From Corydoras sp. C115 (lineage: Eukaryota; Chordata; Actinopteri; Siluriformes; Callichthyidae): DNA of 64,000 bases. The position numbers and the translations under genes are program-made. How positions within the stretch are numbered: position 1 is the stretch's first letter; the number at the start of each line of letters is the position of its first letter. Positions 22,735 through 35,200 of the stretch are shown here, piece by piece. Below the pieces are notes generated by a model. The model saw nothing but the letters and a program-made list of their open reading frames with translations, was not told the origin of the DNA and made no database searches. Location: NCBI GenBank assembly GCA_019802505.1, contig JAFMOC010000157.1:845501-909500 (forward strand). Reading direction: 5' to 3'.

Positions 22735-23164
22735 CACTGCTTTTTGATGTTTTATTTGATTAAGAATCTTTGTGTCTCAGCAGCTCTTAGTAATATTTTT
22801 ATGGCAGGGCATTAAAACTGACCCTCTGTCAGTTCACTTTCATCAATCCTTTTGCTACACAGGACCCCAGGTCTTTGGTACAGCCCAGTTCTTCATCTTC
22901 TAACAGTAAATTAAAAAAAGTGTGTGACCATTACAAAACAAATATATAGCAAACAGCAGTTCACATGATTATCCTACTGACTCTTAGTTCCCAGTTATTC
23001 TTCCTGCTAGACCAAGAACCAATTGAGCCAATGTGCGTGCTTCTGTGCAGGAGAGACTAAGTGCTGTTGCAAGGGAGGAATAAAAAAGTGAATGTGTGTG
23101 ACCTGTTTGGGGAAATCTGTGTGGACTTAAGAAAGGAACATCAGCAAAGAGGCAGGTGGAGCCT
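22735..23164 (-). other. ppp5c: Probable ppp5c 3' untranslated region
   Basis: The stretch between the stop codon and the first good polyadenylation hexamer on the minus strand. The extent is inferred, not shown by transcript data. Confidence 0.5.
22751..22756 (-). terminator. ppp5c: Candidate ppp5c polyadenylation signal (AATAAA)
   Basis: AATAAA on the minus strand about 410 nt past the stop codon, the first perfect hexamer I find downstream. Confidence 0.5.
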
Positions 23165-23227
23165 CTACATCATTCCCAACTGCATGAGAGAGTTGGCATA
23201 TGCCATGGGCTTAACATTCGGATGAGG
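23165..23227 (-). CDS. ppp5c: ppp5c exon 13 (terminal coding exon)
   Basis: Acceptor TCTCCCCAG then PHPNVKPMAYANSLMQLGMM and TAG. Too short to show as a long open frame; identified from the conserved PP5 C-terminus. Confidence 0.96.
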   Translation of the reverse strand, partial: PHPNVKPMAYANSLMQLGMM

Positions 23228-26200
23228 CTGGGGAGAAATAAAGAAAAATATAATTTAATAAATAACTTATCAATATCAATATCACAGGTGTATATAAATT
23301 CCAGTAGATTTTAATTTTCACTTTGTACAAAATAGCATCCCATTGACCTTTATATAATCACAGTGGAAGTAGCACTATAAGTTTTATTGTATGTTTAATT
23401 ATATGGTTCAACCACTTCTATAGAAACTTTATTCTTTGACAGGAGTATATTTTAATTTAAATAATGTTTACTAACAGCAACAAACAAATCAAACAAAAAA
23501 ATTAATAAGACAATTTAAACAAATGTAATTATTTTACATTGATTATTAATATAAAATCCTTTTAATTATATTGAACAAAAATATAAACGCAACAATATTG
23601 TTTTTGCTCCCATTTTTCATAAGCTGAACTCAAAGATCTCTTTGAACTCAAAGATTTCCTTTAAACACAAAAAGTCTTTCTCTCAAATATTGTTCAGAAA
23701 TTTGTCTTTCTGTTAGTGAGCATTTCACATTTGTCAAAATCTATTAACCTCACAGGTGTGGCATTAATATGATAATTAGACAGTATTAGTTTTGCACAGA
23801 TGTACCTTACAGGCTGACCACCATAAAAAGCCACTCTAGAATGTGAGCACTTTCACTTTTATTGGTAAAGGTGGACTGTAGGGTTAAAAACAGGCATTAT
23901 CTGTTGTAATACCATTTGCCTTAATAAGTGCAACACATCTCTCCAACCTGCAGTTAGATGGATACCCAGATGAAGACAACAAGCATGTAGACGAGTTTCC
24001 CTTAGACAGTTACTGACAGTTTGTGCAGACATTTGTTAATTATGGTAACCGATTGCTAGAGATGTCAAGGTGACTGGGCTTAAAGTAGATACAATCTACA
24101 ATCTTAAAGTAAAGATGCTGTATTTGGAGATCCTGGGCTGGTGCAGCAATATGTGGTCTGTGGTTGTGAGGCTGGTTGGATGTACTCTGTTGGATTCTCT
24201 AAAACACCTTTTTAGACGGCTTATCATAGAGAAATGAACATTTAACATGCAAGAGCTCTGGTTTATAATCCTGCAGTCAGCATGCCAATTGCACACTTCC
24301 TCAAATCTGTGGCATTGTGCTGTGTGATAAAACTTCACATTCTATAGTGGTGTTTTATTGTGGCAGCCTCAGGAAATTGATATGCCACATCTGTAAATTG
24401 GATGGATTAACTCGGCAAAGGAAGTGTTCACAACATGGACGTAGAAAAATTTGATATTTAAGAGAATATTTAAGAGAAAAAGTCCTTTTGTGTTCTTTGA
24501 AAAAATCTTAGCGCTTCAGCTTGTGAAAAATGAGAGCAAAAACAAATTTCCGACTTTCAGGATATGTTTGAGCCAGAGTAGACGTGGTGTAGCACCGCTC
24601 CCGCAAACTTCACATATTTACCTATATAATTAAGCTCTTACTTATAACCTTTATTGCTACTAAGTGGAAGATAAGTGATTCTGCGATTTTCCCGTATACG
24701 AGATGTCTCGCAATTTGAAAGACAGATCAACTGCGAAGACGCGCAATCCCGCCATTGACCGAATGTTCTCGACTAAGGCGACCACGCCAGGTAATAAGTC
24801 GGGCCTGGCGCTTGAGAGTTCCCCTTCGGGGGGTCAGGAGAGCTCCCGTCTAACGAACACATACAAACTCATCTCGGACGAGTCCGATTTTATCAGTGTT
24901 AAAATCGATGGAACAGTCGCTTCTATCAGAACACGCAAGCACGCTGAACAGGACCCTGCAACCGATCCAGGCCTCATTACAGTCCATCGAACAGAGACTG
25001 GACTCCCATGCAAGTACAATGAAATCTCTGGAGAAAGCCACTTCTGACCAGAGTGACAGAATAATCACTCTGGAAAATACATGTAAATCTCTCCGAGCTC
25101 GTAATACCGAACTTGCGGAGAAATTGGACGATTTGGAAAATCGCGCTAGGAGGTCTAACCTTCGGATAATTGGAATTCCTGAGAAGCTGGAGGGAGATAA
25201 TCCATGAAATTCATGACTGATCTCCTTTTTGAGGTATTTGGATCTGAAAAATTCCAACATCGTCCAGTTCTGGACAGAGCGCCCAGGCTGGGTTGCGCGG
25301 TGGATGGTTCCAATAAGCCCAGAGCGTTCATCATCCTGTTCCACAACTTCCAGGATAAGGAATTCGTTCTCCGAAACAGTCTGAGAGAATTATCTTTTAA
25401 GGATCACAGGATCAGAGTTTTTCCAGACTACAGTGCAGACCTCTCACGCAGACGTGCAGAGACGTGTTCCGACTCATGTTTACTAATTAGCAGTATTTGA
25501 TTTTTTTGGGTATACAGGTTCGTCATGTTTATCTTCCTACTTGTTATAATTGTTTTTGGCTTAAAGGTCAAGTGTGCTAACTTTGATTTTTGTGCGGTTT
25601 CGCGGGTAGTGGTGCGAATAGATAGTTTGATGAAAAGGCTTACGCCGGTAAGACGTTCAGGATGGTGGATTGGGTGGGGGGAGGGGGGGGTTTGTAGTGG
25701 AGAGACTGTTTTTGTTAGGGTGTGTGTTTGTCTGTTGGTTCGTGTTCATTTTTTCTTTTGATTTCTTTGTTTAACTTATTTATTTATTTACTTTCTTCCT
25801 TTTTTTTTCTTTTTTTCTTTTCATTCACCTTCTCTCCTTTTTCTCCCTCCTTCCCAGGTATTCTCTCTGGTTATACATTTTCACAAATGTGGTGGACTGG
25901 ATTCCCCAGGTTCTAATCATTCTCTGATACTCATTTTTGATGGGCCGCAAAATAGACGGGGGAATTAGGTTTATTTCATGAAATGTAAAGGGTCTGCAGT
26001 CTCTGCTTAAAAGTGTAAAAGTATTTACTCATCTCAAACAATTGAATGCAGACATTATCTTTCTACAAGAAACACACTTGTCCAAATTGGAACACACGCA
26101 AAGGCTGGATTAACCAAGTCTTTCACTCTAATTATAATTCAAGATCAAGAGGGGTGGCCATTTTATTTCATAAAAGGGTGCAGTTTAAACCATTTAATAC

Positions 26201-29200
26201 CATTTTATCGGACCAAAATGGCAGGTTTGTTGTTATATCTGGGCTTCTTTTTCAAACCCCGGTTTTACTTGTCAATGTATATGCTCCAAACTGGGATGAT
26301 GTAGACTTTGTAAATGGGCTTTTTTCCAGTCTCCCTGATTTGAATACTCACAGACTTATTTTTGGGGGCGATATTAATTGTGTGATAAAGCCCTCGTTGG
26401 ATAGATCTGGGGCTAGAAGCATTCCTCATTCTAAGTTGGCCCAGACCCTGTCTTGGTTTATGGAAGAAAATGGATGTGTTGATCTATGGAGGTACAAGAG
26501 CCCCTCAGTCAAATCATTTTCCTTTTTCTCCCATCGTTTGGATCGTTTTTGATCGTTTTTGGGATACAAGTTGAATTTTCAAAAAAGTGAGTGTTTCCCT
26601 GTTAACCATGCGGCCCAGAGGCTTAACCAGGGCACTATCCCTTTTCGGATTTCTCCAGAGGGTTTAAGATATTTGGGTGTCAAATAGGTAGTACCTTCTC
26701 GTGTATCGATTACTTTTTTATAAATCAGCTGCTATTGGACTCAGTTAAAGGCATTGAATATTTACCTATTGTCATATCTGACCATGGGCCTATATAAATG
26801 GTCCTTGAATTTGAGTAATTTGAGAGGGGAAGAACTCCTTGGCGTTTTAATGCACAGCTCCTGTCGAGTGAAGAATTTCGCACTAAAATCTCTGATTCCA
26901 TAGATTTCTTTCTAACAAATAATAGGTCAAATTCAATATCTAATTCTATTCTATGGGAATCTTTGAAGGCGGTTTTAAGAGGAGAAATCTCGTATTCGGC
27001 ATTTGAGAGAAAGTCCAGACTGAAAAAGATGGAAGACCTGTCTGTTTCTATTTCGACTTTGGACAGGCTATTGGCTTCTAAACCGTCCTCTGAACTTTAT
27101 AAACGCCGACTGGATCTCCAGTCTGAATATAACTTGTTGTCCACTACAAAGGCAGAGGCCCTTATTCGTCTCGAGGACAATTTTATGAATATGGGGACAA
27201 GAATAGCCGTCTGCTGGCACACCAAATTAGCTGATTCACCAGGTTAGGGATGATATAGGCAAGCTGGTTACCAGTGCTAGAGCGATTAACAAAGTTTATC
27301 AAACATATTATTCCTCCTCTGTATACCTCTGAGGGCTCTGACAACACAAATCGAATGGGCTCATTTTTTAATAATTTGGAGATCCCATCCTTAGATTTGG
27401 CAAAAGCAAGTGAACTTGACCAACCAATCTCTTTGCAGGAAATAACTGAGGCTATTAGGTTGATGGGGTGTGGTAAGTCTCCTGGTCCAGATGGCTATGG
27501 TATCGAATTTTACAAGAAATTTTGTGTTAAACTTGCCCCTTTGCTATTGGACATGTTTAATGAATCCCTTCTATGTGGTAGATTACCTCCTACAATATGC
27601 CAAGCCACCATAACACTTCTGTTGAAGAAAGACAAAGACCCCACTTCATGTAACTCATATAGACCAATTAGCCTGTTATGTTGTGAACATAAAATTCTAG
27701 CTAAAATTCTAGCCAAACGTAGCGAAAAAATTCTACCTTCAATTATTTCAGAAGATCAAACAGGTTTTATTAAGGGACACCACTTGTTTTTTAATATTCG
27801 TAAGCTTTTAAATGTTATTTTTACCCCTAATACCACTCAGGTTCCATAGGAAGTTGTTGCCCTGGACGCTGAAAAGGCCTTCGACCGGATCGAGTGGGAC
27901 TACTTGTTTTTTTGCCTTAAGTAAATTTGGCTTTGGTGATAAAATAATCTCCTGGATTTAATTACTATACTCCCTACCACAGGCAAGTGTGAGCACTAAT
28001 TCGGTCTGTTCTCCATATTTTCCATATTTCGGGGGACCCGTCAGAGATGCCCTCTATCCCCATTGATTTTTGCTTTGGCGCTGGAGCCCTTGTCAATTGC
28101 CCTTCGTTTCTCTACATCGATTAAAGTTATTCTGCATAGTGGGATGGAGATCAAGGTCTCCCTTTATGCAGACGATCTACTGCTATATATTAGGGACCCA
28201 CTGGAAACTATCCCAGTGGCTGAATCCATATTAAAGGAATTTGGATCGTTTTTGGGATACAAGTTGAATTTTCAAAAAAGTGAGTGTTTCCCTGTTAACC
28301 ATGCAGCCCAGAGGCTTAACCAGGGCACTATCCCTTTTCGGATTTCTCCAGAGGGTTTAAGATATTTGGGTGTCAAAATTAAGCGGAATATGTCCTCCAT
28401 CAGACAGGCTAATTTCCCCCCTTTGATTGCTGAAATGAACGCTGACTTTCAGAGATGGAATAGTCTCCCACTCTCATTGGCCGGCAGAGTGCAGTGTGTT
28501 AAAATGAGTGCAGTGTGTTAAAATTTTAGATACATTTTGTTTCAATGCCTTCCTGTTTTTCTACCTAAAGCATTTTTTAAACGTATTAATAAATCTATTA
28601 CAAGCTTTATTTGGTCAGGTAAGGTACCTTGGATAGGTAGTGATACTCTACAGAAACCAAGAAAGAATGGTGGCTTGGCACTCCCCAACTTATTCTATTA
28701 TTATTTCGTGGCAAATGTGCAGAAAATTAACTTTTGGCTTCATTCCCCAGACACCGATTGGTGTAGAGTGGAATCCATGTCCTGCAGCTATACCTCTTTA
28801 TCTGCACTGGTCTATTCAAATCTTCCTTTGTCCCCAGAACAACACTCATCTAATCCTGTGGTTATATCACCCTTGAGAGTTTGGACCCAACTCTGGACCC
28901 AAGACTGACTCAATCTGTGCAGTTTGGAATCAGATACAAAAAACTTGATAGCTAAAATATATAAAGATATTTCAAATCTAGGCAGTGATACAGATTCGAC
29001 ACCTCAAGGCAAGGTGGGAGGCGGACCTGGGGGAGGAGTTGAATAATGATTGGTGGTCAAGGGCTCTGGCAAGGGTCAACTCCACTGCATTTTGTGCCAG
29101 GATTGGCCTGATGCAGCTGAAGCTGGTTCATAGGGCATATTACACGAAAGTTAGATTGGCTAAAATATTTCCAAATACAGGTGCTGCATGCCCCCGCTGT

Positions 29201-32200
29201 GGTTTCAATCCAGCTGACTTAGTGCACATGTTCTGGTCATGTCACAAGATTGATACGTTTTGGTCAGATATCTTCATCACCATTTCAAAAGCATCCAACT
29301 GTAAATTGGACCCTGATCCCCTGTGGGCAATCTTTAGTTAGCCTAAGGGCCTTCATATAGGTGCACCTGATTACCATAAGGCTATAGGATTTTCTTTATT
29401 ACTAGCCAGACAAAGAATTCTCCTGAGTTGGAAGTCTGCACTCCCTAATTCATATTCCTTGTGGCTAAAAGATGTCATGTTTTTTCTCAGTCTGGAGAAA
29501 ATTAAGTTCAACCTGAGGAATTCAGCTCATGACATGGCAGCCTTTTATCAATTATTTTAAAAATCTTAATAATCTGGTTGTGGTAGGGGAGGATTGAGGT
29601 GAATCTTTTTTCTTTTTTTTATTATTTTTCTTTTTCTTTATTTATTCACTTTTTTTATTTTTACATTTATTTTTATTTTATTTTTAATTTGGTGATTTTC
29701 CATAATTATGTTAATTTTTATTTATTTATTGACATTTTTCTCGTTCTTTCTGTGTATATTGTGTTTATTTTAGCTTGATCATTACTATTATTAATATTAT
29801 TTTTTTTTTTATTACAAGGTCGTGTAGATGTGTAAGTGCAAATGTGTATATGGACATGTATATGTTATATAGACATGTTTGTTTGTGTATGTATGGGGGT
29901 ACGTGTTTATATTTAGGGTAAAAATTGATGTTCTCTTTATAAACTACTGTAATTGTATGCTGTTTTGTATTTTTTCTGCTGAGTCACCAATAAAAATGTG
30001 TGAAAAAAAAATCAAATGTTGCATTTTGATTTTTGTTCAGTATATTTTGTATGCCATTTATCTGGATAAGGGTGAGCTGAACATGAATAAAATGGACAAA
30101 TGGGGTTTCTGTATCTTTAGCTCACCTACTAGCATGTTTTGGACTGTAGAAAAAAACACTAGTTTGAAACCCATTGCAGACATTTGAGAACATGCTATCT
30201 CCTCACAGAAATGAATTTTCCCACAAACCTCTTTCTGTGAGCTGAGAGTTCGAACCACTTTGTTACAGAACCCTTTATTTAATCATAAAAGTGAACATGC
30301 TGCCACGGTTGGGAAGGTAATTTGTCGGATGATTTGTTTTTATACATAGCCACAAAGTCTCTCCTTTCAAAACAATAACATTATTAATCTTCAAATAAAA
30401 TGTTTTATTAAATAATTTAAATGATAATGTTAATCTTGAGAAATTCTACACATTCACAGAAACATTAAGCTTCCTTCAAGCTGCCATTAATAGTTTGATT
30501 TTCAGAATATCTTGACCTCAGTAAATCACTAAATGCTCTAAAATAACAAGTTGTCATTTTTAGTACATTGTGAAAAGTGCATATATGAACTGATGTAGCA
30601 TTTTATTAGGAAATAAGATTGATTTTTAAAAGTTAACAAAAGTAGACCTGTAGAAGAGTCTGATTTACGAAATTCCAATTTTCTGCTTCGATTTGATTTT
30701 TAAGCCAACAAAAGTAGACCTGTAGAAGAATCTGATTTACGAAATTCCAATTTTCTGCTTCGATTACATTTGCAAGTAGTAAACTGATCTTTATTTGCCT
30801 TTATTCGCAAAAAGTTTTCTTCCTAGGGGGGGCTTAACAGAAAATAATTGAGAATCACTGCTTTACAGTAAATGGTCTATGCTAAGAAGACCTGTTAATC
30901 AACCCATGGATGATACGTAAACAAGTTGAAAACAGCAAATTGGATACTGACCACAGCAGTGAACTGGTGAAATTCAGGCTTGAGGTCAGATCCCCTGAGG
31001 TGAATGTAGGCTCCTTTGTTACCCATCTGGTCACTAAATAGAGAAACACAAAAAAGAAAAGCTCCCTGTAAGGATGATTCAACAAGCACAACTAACTAAG
31101 AACTGACAGTGGAAGGTTGATGTTACCAGTAGTTGGGTGCAGAAAACACTGTGATGCACTTCCCTGAGTGAGTGATCTCATAACCCTCTGCCTTCACCTC
31201 ATGACTCCGCACAATATACTGCAGCTTATTCTGTTCCAGGAAGCGTTGGGTGACGTCAGGCCCAAACTGACAGCTTACACCACGCTTACTAATGGACCTC
31301 CCATCCTATTAGACATAAACATCCATAGAGCTACTCATGTAATGATGAGTTATTCACAAATATCTAGGTTGTATGGTGTTTCAGTGCAAAAAGTCTTACC
31401 TGCAGCTGAGGGTCTGACCATAAGAGATCGCACATAGGTCCTGGATGATTGATAGTTATGCAGAAAAAAAGAATCAGGAAAAAAAATGTAAATCAAGATG
31501 ACTTAGTTGAGTTCAAAGTAGATAAATGGTCAGCAATCTAATGTTACTACAATAGCATGAGCTGCAGACCTGAGTCGGGAGGTTGTCTGTTCCTGTCAAT
31601 CTTTCTGAGGTCATCTAAAGTTACACCGTCTTCACTAAACAGTCCCCCATGCATCACCTGCAATAATTATGTGTGTACAGCATGTACAGCTTCAGGATAT
31701 GTTTACACCAATGATCATAATAAACCAGTCAGTGATTAAAAAGTTTATACTAGGACATGATCATGTCATGATTGTTGGTGTCAGATCTGAACAGTTTTAT
31801 AACTGCTTAAAATTTAACCTTGGAACTCAAAAATCAAACCCTACAGTGAATTGGATACAACAGCAGAAGCCCTATAATTTCTTAAAATAAGGTTTCTGTG
31901 TTAAAGTGTTTGTAAGTGTATGTTGTAATAAAAGTTATAAAGTTATATAAGACCTGGCAGCATTGACCAGCCCCAACATTGTACAAAAAGATGAAAAGCA
32001 GTCTTGGAATAAGCTAATGTACAATTAATAGTGTAACCCAATAAAACACCTGAAACTGTTTAAAATCTAAAAATCAGAACTCACCAGCACTTTGCTGTTG
32101 ATGCACTGTGCGAGTGGAAGCCACTGGAAAACTTCGCTAAACAGCTGGAACATTTGAGTGGTATATTTGGCTTTGACCTCACCTTCAAAGCCATACATCT

Positions 32201-35200
32201 GATTCATGTTATCTGTCTCGTGGTTACCTGAAGATCAAGCCGAAGAGATACTTTTGCTTAATAAAGTGTCAGGTCATGTGTATACAGTACAGAAAAGGAA
32301 GGCTAAAAGTGGGACTTACCCCTCAGTAGGTGAAAATTGTCTGGGTAAAGCAGCTTGAAACCGAAGAGGGTAAGAATGACCTCAACCGAAAAAGAGCCAC
32401 GGTCCACAAAATCACCATTAAAAAGCTGCAAACTGAGGTTAAGGTCCACATGTGTAATTAAGAATCCATAAAAAAAATAATAAAAAAAACACAAAAGTGC
32501 TAGGAATAAAATAATAGTTTTTTCAGCTTTTCACCATTAGAGGATTACAATGACTGTATAAAAAAAACAATGTGTGTCAGTTATAATCATATTTGATCCT
32601 GAGCCCTGTATAATGCCGATCATTTTACATATTAAGGAAAATAAATTCAGTTCAGGATATACATTACACAAACTTTTACAAAATGTGCTTAAAAATATCA
32701 CTACACACCAATGTCACAGAAGGCTCCCCATTTGATTCCAATGTGACTTGTTTTTTGTATGGAACCATCATATTATCCATGTTTTTCAGGAAGTTTTAAT
32801 CACCCTTACTTTTATTCATTCATTCATTATCTTCCGATTTATCCTCCATTAGGTTCGCGGTGGGGTTCCCCATGCCCATCCAGGGGAGAACGTCTCGGGC
32901 GCTGGGCAGATACACCCAGGACAGGGCGCCAATCTATTGCTGGGCACACACCCACTCACACAAACACACTCTATAGGGGGCAATTTGGAGAACTCAATTG
33001 ACTTGATCCATGTTTTTGGACTGTGGGAGGAAACCGGAGAACCCGGAGGAAACCCACACGGACACGGGGAGAACATGGAAACTCCGGAAACATGGAAACG
33101 CCCAGATGGATATTCGAACCGGGAATCCCTAGTGCTGAGAGGTGAACGTGCTAACCACTAAGCCACCGTGCTGCCCCCTTACTTTTAATCACATTTTATT
33201 GTTCGGTGCAGTATGATTGTCCTTTTAATTCTATTTTTAAAAGAAAACACATGTGCACACAATTTGTGTCAACAAAACCATGGCTATTGATTTATGAAAG
33301 GGGATTTCCATCAATGTACACATATACTGCTTACACAACTTTGACAACCTACAAAAGTCCCCTTAACAAAGCAACTAAAGATATTTAAATGATACCTCTA
33401 TATACACACTTCCCACCATCTTTTTAGATATATGAGAAGTCAATTGACTGTCTTTCCATTGCATGAGTTTTTCAGGTACCACTTTTTCCACAGACCCACT
33501 TGAAAATATAAAACAGTGACATGATAATATTTCTTATGCAATATGTTCTGAGGGGTCAAATATTTATACACATTTAACAATGGTCATTGACCTTGACATA
33601 TACATAGATTACTTAAGTAATCCTGAATAATTTACATTATTATGTACAGTAGATAGTAATCTTAAAATTAATCATTTTTTACAATTCTATGAAAAGGTTT
33701 AAGAAAGTGGTAAGCCACAACCCAACCTTGATTATTAAAGTCTTTGATTTATCCCCAAAAAAATTTCGTGAAAACTGACCAGTTTTTAATTATGCAGGTA
33801 TTTTTTAAACACTGTAAAATTACTAAACTGAGGAAAACCGAAAATTAATTGGATGTATATTTTCACAAAAATAAAACTTTGATAAAGTAAAAACATTATA
33901 GATTGTTTAATGTACTTTAAAAGGCATTGAAAATTTATTTTTTGCTTATAGATCCTCATCCCTACCCTCTTTTTTATCAAGTGAGCACCTTAGAAATATC
34001 CATGTACAAAAAAGTTTTAGTGCCTTAAATAGCATAGTATAGATACATAGTATGGAAAAGTACAAACTTATCAGGTTAAATACTGTATTATAAGCAGATA
34101 TTATATCTTAATATTAGACCATGCCAAAGACACGTGCAGCAATTCATCTAGCTAAAGCTAAGTATAATTATATTTCATAGGCAGCCAAATGCAGTATATG
34201 GATAAAAATATTAGGACCTACAAATTATAATCTTCAAGAGATTAAATTACATCTCATTCCAAGTCAGTTCCTCCATAACAAACTGGCTTGCATTCTCAAT
34301 TTGAGTTTAAACCAAAGGTGTTCAAACAAAAAAAAAAAAAAAAAAAGAAAGGGCCATTTCATTATCAAATGTTTAACAGAGTTAGATGCAAACAAATGTC
34401 CAAAATAGTTACATAGGCGTCTGAATGTATACACAATGGGACTAAATAAATGACCTGAATTCAATGATTATAGAGGTGTGTGCCAATAGCAAGGCAAAGT
34501 TCCAAGGGCAAATCAGGTCAGATAAGCCAATGTTACACAAGGTAATCAAAAACTTACAGGTAATATCATTCAATCGTTTATTATCTTCCACTTAATCCTG
34601 TACTAGGATCACATGCCCATCCAGGGAAGAACGAATCATGCACAGGGAAAACAAAGACAGTCTATCCATCAGTCCCAATCTATCGTTGGGCACACTAACT
34701 CACACAGACACACACACTACATGGGGCGATTTAAAGCATTCAATTTACATTGAATCCATGTTTTCAGACAATGGGAGAAAACCGGAGAACCTGGCTGAAT
34801 CCCAGGCAGACATGAGGAGAACATAGAAACTCCACTCAGATTGGGATTGTAACCTGGATCCACAGCGTTGAGAAGCAAACATGCTGACCACTAAGCCACC
34901 ATGCCATCCTACAGGAAATATTACTTACTGTAAAAAATTATATTTGTCTTTTTATTATTTGACTTATTATATTTTATATCTTAAACAACTTGTTTTTTTT
35001 GGATCAATCACTCCAGACTGTTTTTGTCTTTTAGTTTGAGCTTTAAGGATTAACATGCTTTTGATTTTTGTAAGTTTATTTAAGAAACTTGGACCATCAT
35101 ATTAGTTTTCTTTTTAAAATACAAACAACTTATCTTTTCAAATTTTAGATTTGCTGTTATTTTCTTATTTGCATTATAATCAAGTATCTTTTTTATATAT

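Larger units (their letters stand above)
24548..30010 (+). mobile_element. L1-type LINE, near full length, inactive (plus strand)
   Basis: 5' end close to 24548, ORF1, ORF2 (endonuclease, reverse transcriptase, C-terminal zinc-finger-like segment), then a T-rich 3'UTR and an A-run at 30002-30010 after 'ccaataaaaatgtgtg'. Opposite in orientation to ppp5c, within intron 12. Confidence 0.93.
23567..30044. mobile_element. Tc1/mariner-type element split by an L1 insertion
   Basis: Left terminus 'tattgaacaaaaatataaacgc' at 23569 and right terminus 'gatttttgttcagtata' ending about 30044 are the two ends of one fish Tc1/mariner family. Element body runs from 23567 to about 24547 and resumes at about 30011. 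Transposase remnants (e.g. minus strand 24338-24096) are heavily mutated. Without the L1 the element would be about 1.0 kb. It lies in ppp5c intron 12. Confidence 0.82.

Noticed and set aside
26046..29341. Host genes with endonuclease or reverse-transcriptase domains
   Set aside because: Order of domains, stops, frameshifts and the A-tail show a dead L1.
30895..31033. Alternative ppp5c C-terminus by reading through exon 12 (…HQFTAV then VSIQFAVFNL... and stop)
   Set aside because: The conserved PP5 ending (PHPNVKPMAYAN...) is found intact at 23165-23227 behind a good acceptor. The read-through tail has no family resemblance. Intron retention cannot be excluded without RNA data.
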